Below are positions 7,466 through 12,772 of a stretch of DNA of 12,772 nucleotides, one piece after another. The stretch's first letter is position 1, and every line of letters begins with the position of its first letter. Where the stretch lies: assembly GCA_046758845.1 (NCBI GenBank), contig JBHIBA010000117.1:1-12772 (forward strand), given 5' to 3'. Under the pieces are notes generated by a model, which worked only from the letters and a program-made list of their open reading frames with translations, was not told the DNA's origin and searched no databases. The position numbers and the translations under genes are program-made. This stretch comes from JBHIBA01 sp046758845 (GTDB lineage Bacteria; UBA8248; JACPRG01; G963555815).

Positions 7466-7517
7466 AGGGGGAGTCTGGCGGCGACGAACGATGGGGTGCG
7501 GCCGCGAACAATCCAGT

Positions 7518-8288
7518 ATGTCTATCTTACAGCGCTTCAGCCTCGAGGGACGGAAGGCCGTTGTGACGGGCGCCAGCAGCGGCATCGGAAAGGCCATTGC
7601 CGCGGGTCTGGCCGATGCGGGGGCGGACGTGGTGGCGGCGGGACGCAATGGCGAGGCCCTGGATGCCAGTGTGAAGGAGATCGAGTCGCTGGGTCGCCGG
7701 GGGCTGGCCGCGACGGTGGACGTGGCGGACGAAGAATCGGTCAACGCCTTTCGCGACAAGGTCAAAGATTCTTTTGGGGCCATCCATATTCTGGTGAACA
7801 GCGCCGGCGTCACCGTCCGCAAGCCCATTCTGGAGATGTCGCTCAAGGAGTGGGACACCGTCTTGCGCACCAATCTGACGGGCTGCTTCCTGGTGTCGAA
7901 GGCCTTCGGGCCGATGCTCATCGAGCAGGGATGGGGCCGGGTGATCAACATCTCCTCCATCCGGATGCACGTCACCTCTCCCGGGCTGACCGCCTACGCC
8001 AGCTCGAAAGGGGGAATCGTCCCTTTCACGAAGACCCTGGCCCTGGAATGGGTGAAGTACGGAGTCACCGCCAACGTGATCGCGCCCGGATACGTGGACA
8101 CACCGTTGGTGGAGTACGTCAAGGACCTGCCCGAGGTTTACAAGGACACCCTGCGGCCGATCCCGATGGGCCGGTGGGGCCGTCCGGACGAGGTCGCCCA
8201 GGTCGCCGTATTCCTGGCCTCCGAGGCCTCGGCCTACATGACAGGGCAGGTGGTCGTTGTGGACGGGGGCCGTCTGGCTTGGTCGTAA
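7518..8288 (+). CDS. Short-chain dehydrogenase/reductase (SDR, classical)
   Basis: This 256-residue protein has the standard size of a classical SDR. The Rossmann motif TGASSGIG is at 17-24, DVAD at 68-71 binds adenine, NSAG is at 94-97, and Asn119, Ser147, Tyr160 and Lys164 form the catalytic tetrad (YASSK). Arg43 after the second strand (AAGRN) suggests NADP(H). The C-terminal VVVDGGR is typical. The sequence is closest in style to FabG/gluconate 5-dehydrogenase-type oxidoreductases; substrate unknown. An in-frame ATG at 7491 would add nine residues (GCGREQSS-type) that no SDR shares; 7518 matches the usual distance to the glycine motif, though neither has a close ribosome site. It lies 52 bases after the phosphatase gene with no visible promoter, so co-transcription is likely. 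Confidence 0.93.
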   Translation: MSILQRFSLEGRKAVVTGASSGIGKAIAAGLADAGADVVAAGRNGEALDASVKEIESLGRRGLAATVDVADEESVNAFRDKVKDSFGAIHILVNSAGVTVRKPILEMSLKEWDTVLRTNLTGCFLVSKAFGPMLIEQGWGRVINISSIRMHVTSPGLTAYASSKGGIVPFTKTLALEWVKYGVTANVIAPGYVDTPLVEYVKDLPEVYKDTLRPIPMGRWGRPDEVAQVAVFLASEASAYMTGQVVVVDGGRLAWS

Positions 8289-8318
8289 TCCCGAAGAGGA
8301 AGATTCCGGGGCCGCCTC

Positions 8319-8488
8319 GCGGGGGGCGCTTTTTGGGCACTGGCGTGCCGGCTAAACTGCGGTTGAGGGTGCTTCCCCTCTAAACCGCGTCTTTGGCGCT
8401 CGCCTTCCGGGAGGAGGTTGAGCAGGCACGCAAGTGCGGAAACCTGACGCTGCGCGTCCGCCCCCCCGCACCCTCCCGCAAAACTTTT
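8319..8488 (+). repeat. Two-hairpin intergenic repeat, copy D (3' of the SDR gene, expanded loop)
   Basis: 8319-8335 is a 17-base exact match to 12724-12740 (a GC-rich arm, then CTTTTTG). The matching C-rich arm does not follow at once. It comes at 8459-8469, about 130 bases later, and is followed by AAAACTTTT (8480-8488) as in the other copies. The enlarged loop has its own hairpins: 8336-8349 (5-bp stem, 4-base loop) and 8359-8388 (two stacked stems with a 2-base bulge). This is part of the 8289-8923 gene-free stretch, in which no reading frame resembles a gene. Confidence 0.6.
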
Positions 8489-8491
8489 CAC

Positions 8492-8529
8492 GGCCCGGCA
8501 TGCGGGTCGATGACCCTTATGGCCGGGCC
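8492..8529. repeat. Stem-loop following repeat copy D
   Basis: GGCCCGGC (8492-8499) pairs with GCCGGGCC (8522-8529). Inside, GGGTC (8504-8508) pairs with GACCC (8512-8516) round a 3-base loop. It occupies the place held by the second hairpin (CGAAAGAGGGCGGC type) in copies A and B. The sequence is unrelated, so the position and structure are kept but not the bases. Confidence 0.6.
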
Positions 8530-8623
8530 TGCTGGGGTTGGGCGCCGGCCTGCCTGACCTAGTGGGTCTGTCGCCTTGCGGTGGCTTGATTCTTTGGCCG
8601 GAGGTCTGCCTGTGGCGGCCGCA

Positions 8624-8753
8624 GCATCCGGCCAACGGGCCAGTTTTTAGGCGAAAGAGGGCGGCCCCACCAGGGGCCGCCCTCTTTCGCGAAACAAAAG
8701 TTTTCCGGGGGGTTCCCAGGGGGGCGGTTTACAAAAAGCGCCCCCTGGGAAAT
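8624..8753 (-). repeat. Two-hairpin intergenic repeat, copy B (3' of the small membrane protein gene)
   Basis: This copy is nearly identical to copy A from GCAT through the second stem. 8651-8668 pairs with 8673-8690 as a perfect 18-bp stem with a 4-base loop, longer than in copy A. 8713-8723 pairs with 8741-8751 (11 bp) around a loop with the TTTACAAAAAG motif. AAAAGTTTT lies at 8696-8704. Strand is given as the direction of the upstream gene (minus). Between it and that gene, 8754-8923, I see nothing but short A/T runs (8762-8770, 8884-8890). Confidence 0.8.
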
Positions 8754-8923
8754 CTGCCGGTTTTAAAAAAGGCCCCTCTGCGAATGCGGGCTTTCATCCC
8801 CATCTACACGGCTATCGCCATGGTACTGCGCGCGCGGGACAGCGCCAAGATCGGTCTTCGTTCAAAGCCGCAAGGGGGAGAAGATTTTTTATCGGCAGGC
8901 AGGGCTCAGGCGGAAAGGGGGTC

Positions 8924-9127
8924 TCAGAGTCCCCGCTCGTCGTAAGGATCGGCCTTTTCTTCTTCGACCTTCCGGTAATACGCCTGAAAATCCTCGATGA
9001 GCCGATCGATTTCATCTTTGGGGGGTTTGGTGCGAGACTGCTTGAAACGGAACAGGAGATACCCCGCGGCCAGGGCAAGGAAGAAACCGACTGCCACACC
9101 GTCTAGGAAAAGGCGGTAAGAACCCAT
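8924..9127 (-). CDS. Small single-pass membrane protein, function unknown
   Basis: I do not recognise this 67-residue protein. Residues 7-26 (FLDGVAVGFFLALAAGYLLF) form one hydrophobic segment. A basic stretch (RFKQSRTKPPK) follows, then a charged, probably helical tail (DEIDRLIEDFQAYYRKVEEE) and the end DPYDERGL. A short N-terminus with a positively charged stretch right after the membrane segment predicts the tail in the cytoplasm. The frame extends to a TTG at 9175, but that codon lies inside the promoter at 9163-9191, so ATG at 9127 is chosen. AAGGA and AAGGAG lie just upstream. It is divergent from the SGNH operon. Confidence 0.62.
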   Translation of the reverse strand: MGSYRLFLDGVAVGFFLALAAGYLLFRFKQSRTKPPKDEIDRLIEDFQAYYRKVEEEKADPYDERGL

Positions 9128-9162
9128 CTCCTTGTGTTCCTTGAATTTCAGGATCTGCTTAG

Positions 9163-9191
9163 ACCATACCTGCAAGGCCGGGACTTGTCAA
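9163..9191 (-). promoter_or_regulatory. Near-consensus sigma-70 promoter of the small membrane protein gene
   Basis: On the minus strand, a perfect TTGACA (9186-9191 on +) is followed by exactly 17 bases and then TATGGT (9163-9168 on +). The transcript would begin near 9156, leaving a leader of about 28 bases before the ATG at 9127. This is the best promoter in the window and argues that the small gene is real. Confidence 0.7.
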
Positions 9192-9290
9192 CGTCTTTTC
9201 AGCGAGCGCAGCCGGTTGCAGAAGCCCTTGCGGTCCCTTCCGGGGCGTGGCAAGATGAAGCGCGAATTTGGGGGGGCGGTCCTCGCCGAG

Positions 9291-9305
9291 CGGGACTCAG
9301 TCCCG
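9291..9305. promoter_or_regulatory. Palindrome in the divergent intergenic region
   Basis: CGGGACT and AGTCCCG are perfect arms around a single central base, about 57 bases before the SGNH start and 100 bases behind the divergent promoter. It could be an operator or a short hairpin. No other promoter for the rightward operon is evident in 9128-9361. Confidence 0.3.
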
Positions 9306-9361
9306 ACGGGGGCATCGTTTCTGGTTCAATTCCGGCCTGTTTGCGCTTCCTTGAAAGAGAA

Positions 9362-10696
9362 ATGAAACGCAGCGCAAGAAACCGGGCAGGGAAATCCAAC
9401 CCGTTCCCGGCCTGGACGAAGAACTTTCTTTTACTTCTGGTCTCCGTGGCGTTGGTCCTCCTCGGGGCCGAGGTTTTCGTCCGGTATTATGATCCCCAGA
9501 TGCTCAGTTTTCCGGATTCCCGGAAGAACTTCGTTCCCCCCATTTATCGGGCGAACGAGCGGTGGCTCGTTGAGCTCCGCCCCGGCACGGTGTACGAACA
9601 CAACAGCCCCTACGGCGATTTTCGGGCGACCGTCCGCGTCAACCGGGAGGGGTTCCGGGGCAAGGAGATCCAAGCCCGGAAGCCGGCCGGGAGGTTTCGG
9701 ATCTTCTTTCTGGGCGATTCATTCACCTTCGGTCTCGGCGTGAGCGACGGCGAGACCTTCGCCGCCCGCCTGGAGACCCTTCTCAATGCGCAAGCGGGGA
9801 CGGGCCGGCGGTTTGAGGTGATCAACGGCGGCGTCCCGGGCTACAACCTGGCCCATTATTACCTGGTTCTGAAGCACAGGGTTTTCCGCTACGACCCCGA
9901 CCTGATCCTGCTGGGCCTTCTGCCCTGGAACGATTTTGACCTGGCCAAGCAGGACTGGGTGGACGTAGCAGACGGCCTGCCGGGGGCCTTGCGCCAGGAT
10001 TTGTACGTGGACGCCGAGGGCAGGGTCCGGCTGAGGGGGGAAGACATCCTTCGCCCGAAGTCAGTCTCGTTCAACGTCCTGCCCGCGAGCGTGAAGGAAT
10101 TCCTGCGGGCGAATTCCCACCTGTACCACTTTCTGGGCGAGCGGCTCTACCGCTTGCGCAAGAACATGGGGTCGGCCTCCTGGGCGGGAAGGGCGGAGGC
10201 CGCGGAGCTCACGGAGGAAGGGCTTCGCCGGCAGGGACTCGACCCTGAGGCCATCGAGACAAAACTCCGGGAGCAGCGGCGGGAGAACTGGCGAAAGGGG
10301 ATGAGGCTCTTGGAGGCGGTGGTGCGGATGTCGCGGCAGCGGCGCGTCCCCTTCGCAGTCCTCCTGGTCCCCCATCTCTATGAGTCCCACTATGAATACT
10401 TGACCCCGAAGTTCGTTTCCGTAAGGGGAGGCGATCCCGGCGTGGAGCTTTTGCGATGGCTGAAGGAACGCAAGGTCCCGTACCTGGACCTGGTCCGCGA
10501 GCTTGACCCGTACGATGAAAAGAGGATTTATCTGAAATACGACAAGCACTTCACGCCGCTCGGCCACGACTTGACCGCCCGCTTTCTCCACGCCTTCCTC
10601 TCGGAGAACAACCTCGTCCCTTCCGGGCGGGGGACAGCGGCTGGAATGGAGATCAACGATTCAGGCCATCATTCGATTCGCAAAACTCATCTTTAA
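9362..10696 (+). CDS. Membrane-anchored SGNH/GDSL hydrolase-family protein
   Basis: This 444-residue protein has a basic N-terminus and one membrane anchor or uncleaved signal (about 21-38, NFLLLLVSVALVLLG), placing the body outside the cytoplasmic membrane. The VNREGFRG motif at 93-100 is common in this SGNH group. Catalytic blocks are GDSFTFG with Ser120 (block I), NGGVPGYN with Gly157 (block II), LLPWND with Asn190 (block III) and DKHFTPLGH with Asp394 and His396 (block V). All four SGNH signature positions are present, so an active esterase or acyl-transferase is likely. About 100 residues between blocks III and V are charged and helical. The frame stays open back to 9134, but those residues look unlike any family member. 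ATG at 9362 gives a standard N-terminus, with a weak GAAAGAG ribosome site. Operon with the next two genes suggests glycan or surface-molecule modification; substrate unknown. Confidence 0.88.
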   Translation: MKRSARNRAGKSNPFPAWTKNFLLLLVSVALVLLGAEVFVRYYDPQMLSFPDSRKNFVPPIYRANERWLVELRPGTVYEHNSPYGDFRATVRVNREGFRGKEIQARKPAGRFRIFFLGDSFTFGLGVSDGETFAARLETLLNAQAGTGRRFEVINGGVPGYNLAHYYLVLKHRVFRYDPDLILLGLLPWNDFDLAKQDWVDVADGLPGALRQDLYVDAEGRVRLRGEDILRPKSVSFNVLPASVKEFLRANSHLYHFLGERLYRLRKNMGSASWAGRAEAAELTEEGLRRQGLDPEAIETKLREQRRENWRKGMRLLEAVVRMSRQRRVPFAVLLVPHLYESHYEYLTPKFVSVRGGDPGVELLRWLKERKVPYLDLVRELDPYDEKRIYLKYDKHFTPLGHDLTARFLHAFLSENNLVPSGRGTAAGMEINDSGHHSIRKTHL

Positions 10697-10703
10697 AGGG
10701 TGG

Positions 10704-10910
10704 ATGATCTTCGCCCGCGCCGTGGGCTGGGTGAACACCCGCATCCTGCTGGTGATTTTCTTCTTCCTGGTTATCACACCTACGGCGGTCGTGGCGCGTC
10801 TGTTCGGAAAGGACCTGCTTTCCCAGCGACTGGACCCCGATGCGGAGTCCTATTGGATACCCCGGAAGGCCGAACCGTTCGATCCCAAGTCCTATCTTCG
10901 CCAGTTCTAA
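10704..10910 (+). CDS. Small SxtJ-like membrane protein (possibly N-terminally longer)
   Basis: This is a 68-residue protein with one strong membrane segment (about 12-31, NTRILLVIFFFLVITPTAVV). It is followed by RLFGKDLL and a hydrophilic tail with SYWIPR and FDPKSYLRQF. The pattern of a tight turn after a membrane helix, R-L-F-G-K-D, then SYW, matches my memory of the C-terminal part of SxtJ-family proteins. These accompany NodU-type carbamoyltransferases; function unknown. It starts seven bases after the SGNH stop, with AAAGGG three bases before ATG, and ends ten bases before the carbamoyltransferase ATG. The same frame is open back to 10575 with no ATG, GTG or TTG. The codons just before the ATG read as a plausible amphipathic helix (IQAIIRFAKLIFKGW), so the N-terminus may be incomplete. 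Confidence 0.72.
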   Translation: MIFARAVGWVNTRILLVIFFFLVITPTAVVARLFGKDLLSQRLDPDAESYWIPRKAEPFDPKSYLRQF

Positions 10911-10920
10911 AGGGGAATCG

Positions 10921-12666
10921 ATGGCCACTCACATCCTGGGGATATCGTGTTTTTACCACGACGCCGCAGCCTGTCTGCTGCGCGACGGGGAGGTCGTCGC
11001 CGCCGCATCCGAGGAGCGCTTCACCCGGAAGAAACACGACGCCGACTTCCCCGTGAACGCCATCCGGTACTGTCTGGAAGAGGGAGGCCTCAGCGTCGGC
11101 GACCTGGATTACGTGGGCTTTTACGACAAGCCGTTCCTCAAGTTCGAGCGCATCCTGACGACCTACCTCGGCGTGGCGCCCCACGGCATCAAGTCGTGGG
11201 TCATGGCGATTCCCCTCTGGTTAAAAGAGAAGATCTTCATGCGCAAAACCATTCAGAAGGGGCTGGGGTACGAGGGGCGGATCCTCTTCGCAGAGCATCA
11301 CGAATCCCACGCGGCCAGCTGTTTTTACTGCTCCCCTTTTGACGAGGCCGCCATCCTGACGCTCGATGGCGTCGGCGAATGGGCCACGGCCGCCAAAGGG
11401 GTGGGCCGCGGGGAAGAGATCACACTCACCCACGAAATCCATTTCCCCCACTCCCTCGGCCTTCTGTATACCGCCTTCACCTACTACCTGGGCTTCAAGG
11501 TCAACAGCGGCGAGTACAAGGTCATGGGCCTCGCGCCTTACGGCCAGCCCTCGTATTACGACCTGATCCTGGACAACCTGATCGACGTGAAGCCCGACGG
11601 CAGCTTCAAACTCAACCAGGACTATTTTGCCTATACCTATGACTTGAGGATGATCAACAAGAAGTTTGAAGACCTCTTTCGAGGCCCTCCGCGCGTCCCC
11701 GAGACCTGGCTGAACCAGCGGGAGTTCGACATCGCCGCCTCAATCCAGAAGGTGACCGAAGAGGTCGTGCTCAGAATGTGCCGGAGCCTGTACGAAGAGA
11801 CGGGACTGTCCAACATCTGTCTCGCGGGGGGCGTGGCGCTCAACTGCGTCGCCAATGGGAAGATCCTGGAACAGACCCCCTTCACGGACATTTACGTCCA
11901 GCCCGCCGCCGGAGACGCCGGGGGCGCAGTCGGGGTGGCCAAGGTGATCTGGCACAGACACCTGGGGCGGGAACGTCAGCGCCCCCTGCCCAACGCCTAC
12001 CTGGGTCCGGAGTACTCCGACGACGAGATCCGGGCTTACCTGAAGGAGAAGGGGGTTCCCTATCGCGAACTCACCCGGGAGGACCTGGTCCATGAGGTGG
12101 CCCGGCGGATCGAGGAGAAGAACGTCATCGGCTGGTTCCAGGGCCGGATGGAGTTCGGGCCGCGGGCGCTGGGCAGCCGGAGCATCCTGGCCGACGCCCG
12201 AGACCCCGAGATGCGCAACATCGTCAACCGGCGCATCAAATTCCGCGAAGGGTTCAGGCCCTTCGCCCCGTCGGTGACGCTGGAAGGCTGTCCGCAGTGG
12301 TTCGAGCTGGACGGTCCCAGCCCCTACATGCTCCTGGTGGCCGATGTTCGGGAAGGAAAGCGGGTGATCCCCTCGGTGACCCACGTGGACAACTCCGCCC
12401 GGATCCAGACCGTCACCGAGGAAGAAAACCCCCTGTACTACCGCTTGCTGAAGGCCTACGAGAAAAGGACGGGCGTCCCCGTCATCATCAACACCTCTTT
12501 CAACGTCCGGGGGGAGCCCATCGTGCGCTCGCCGGCGGACGCCTACCTGTGTTTCATGCGAACCAATATGGATTACCTGGCGATAGGGAATTTCGTCCTG
12601 GACAAGAAGGAGCAACCTCCTCTGGACGAGGACGTGGACTGGCGCTCCCAGTTCGCGCTGGATTAG
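10921..12666 (+). CDS. NodU/TobZ-family carbamoyltransferase
   Basis: This 581-residue cytoplasmic enzyme has the normal family length. It is expected to activate carbamoyl phosphate with ATP to carbamoyl-adenylate and transfer the carbamoyl group to a hydroxyl of a sugar or other small acceptor. The N-terminal Kae1/TsaD-like domain shows GISCFYHDAA (7-16), SEERF (30-34), the metal-binding HHESHA (126-131), LDGVGEW (148-154), GEYKVMGLAPYG (197-208) and LAGGVALNCVANGK (301-314). The C-terminal domain has GRMEFGPRALGSRSILAD (408-425), KFREGFRPFAPSV and NTSFNVRGEPIV. ATG at 10921 is preceded by AAAGGGGAA; the frame extends to 10840, but those extra residues overlap the upstream gene. It is the last gene of the SGNH operon, and the pairing resembles exopolysaccharide and saxitoxin-type (SxtI/SxtJ) neighbourhoods. 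The acceptor cannot be deduced. Confidence 0.94.
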   Translation: MATHILGISCFYHDAAACLLRDGEVVAAASEERFTRKKHDADFPVNAIRYCLEEGGLSVGDLDYVGFYDKPFLKFERILTTYLGVAPHGIKSWVMAIPLWLKEKIFMRKTIQKGLGYEGRILFAEHHESHAASCFYCSPFDEAAILTLDGVGEWATAAKGVGRGEEITLTHEIHFPHSLGLLYTAFTYYLGFKVNSGEYKVMGLAPYGQPSYYDLILDNLIDVKPDGSFKLNQDYFAYTYDLRMINKKFEDLFRGPPRVPETWLNQREFDIAASIQKVTEEVVLRMCRSLYEETGLSNICLAGGVALNCVANGKILEQTPFTDIYVQPAAGDAGGAVGVAKVIWHRHLGRERQRPLPNAYLGPEYSDDEIRAYLKEKGVPYRELTREDLVHEVARRIEEKNVIGWFQGRMEFGPRALGSRSILADARDPEMRNIVNRRIKFREGFRPFAPSVTLEGCPQWFELDGPSPYMLLVADVREGKRVIPSVTHVDNSARIQTVTEEENPLYYRLLKAYEKRTGVPVIINTSFNVRGEPIVRSPADAYLCFMRTNMDYLAIGNFVLDKKEQPPLDEDVDWRSQFALD

Positions 12667-12675
12667 AGGTCCGAC

Positions 12676-12719
12676 AAGGCGGGGTGGCGTGGCCTTCGGG
12701 TGAAGCCCGCCTTTTGTTT
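12676..12719 (+). terminator. Intrinsic terminator after the carbamoyltransferase gene
   Basis: AAGGCGGG (12676-12683) pairs with CCCGCCTT (12706-12713). A small inner stem (12694-12697 with 12702-12705) sits in the loop, and a T-rich run (TTTTGTTTTT) overlaps and follows the stem. It starts nine bases after the stop codon and would end the three-gene transcript. Confidence 0.75.
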
Positions 12720-12723
12720 TTCT

Positions 12724-12772
12724 GCGGGGGGCGCTTTTTGAAAGGCGCCCCCCCGCGCCCCCCAGCAAAACT
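12724..12772 (+). repeat. Two-hairpin intergenic repeat, copy C (cut by the window end)
   Basis: 12724-12734 pairs with 12745-12756 as an 11-bp GC-rich stem with one bulged C; the loop holds TTTTTGAAAG. The first 17 bases equal 8319-8335. The window ends in AAAACT, the beginning of the AAAACTTTT spacer of the other copies. It stands just behind the intrinsic terminator. The second hairpin should lie beyond the window. Confidence 0.7.

Noticed and set aside
7491..7517. Earlier ATG for the SDR at 7491
   Set aside because: It would add nine residues not seen in SDRs. Its only purine-rich site (7467-7473) is too far upstream. The choice is not certain, because 7518 also lacks a ribosome site.
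23..8790. CCCGCATTCG at 23-32 and its inverse at 8781-8790 as ends of a larger element
   Set aside because: It is a single 10-mer match with no other symmetry around it. It could be part of the repeat family's flanks, but chance cannot be excluded.
9134..9361. N-terminal extension of the SGNH protein from a GTG at 9134
   Set aside because: The extra 76 residues overlap the divergent promoter and small gene and look like translated non-coding GC-rich sequence. The ATG at 9362 gives the expected basic stretch plus membrane anchor.
1..12772. tRNA, rRNA, CRISPR or riboswitch
   Set aside because: No cloverleaf with a T-arm consensus, no rRNA motif, no evenly spaced direct repeats and no known riboswitch core were seen on either strand by eye.

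Overview
The window is high-GC DNA with tightly packed bacterial genes, most of them on the + strand. Nothing in it fixes the lineage. The order ccsA/hemX-like, hemA, hemC, hemD, together with the polysaccharide-type carbamoyltransferase cluster, fits an uncultured Gram-negative of the Acidobacteria/Deltaproteobacteria/NC10 kind, but that is inference. No rRNA, tRNA, CRISPR array or transposase gene was seen.

Layout. (1) 26-150 is a two-hairpin intergenic repeat lying 3' of a minus-strand class 1 dihydroorotate dehydrogenase (266-1201). (2) 1202-1701 is non-coding and holds a nested palindromic element: near-direct repeats at the outside, then a 13-bp inverted repeat, then a REPIN-like pair of hairpins. 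(3) 1702-2568 is an alpha/beta hydrolase of visibly lower GC than its neighbours. (4) 2845-6688 is a tetrapyrrole operon: a CcsA/HemX-type membrane protein, then hemA, hemC and hemD, with overlaps or short gaps and a candidate promoter at 2761-2789. (5) 6770-7465 is a histidine phosphatase and 7518-8288 a short-chain dehydrogenase. (6) 8289-8923 is non-coding, with two further repeat copies back to back. (7) 8924-9127 (-) is a 67-residue one-pass membrane protein with a near-consensus promoter. Opposite it, running to the right, is an apparent operon of a membrane-anchored SGNH hydrolase, a small SxtJ-like membrane protein and a NodU/TobZ-type carbamoyltransferase (9362-12666), closed by an intrinsic terminator and a fourth repeat copy.

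How the genes work together. HemA, HemC and HemD take glutamyl-tRNA through 5-aminolevulinate (the hemB step is not in the window) and hydroxymethylbilane to uroporphyrinogen III. The CcsA/HemX protein links this operon to heme handling or cytochrome c maturation. The last three genes look like a module that decorates an extracellular glycan or other surface molecule: carbamoylation by the NodU-type enzyme and ester chemistry by the SGNH protein. The substrate is not visible.

The two least-explained signals are these. The first is a repeat family whose four copies all sit just 3' of a gene in the same orientation relative to that gene's transcription. The second is the REPIN-like hairpin pair, whose two halves differ by compensatory base changes.
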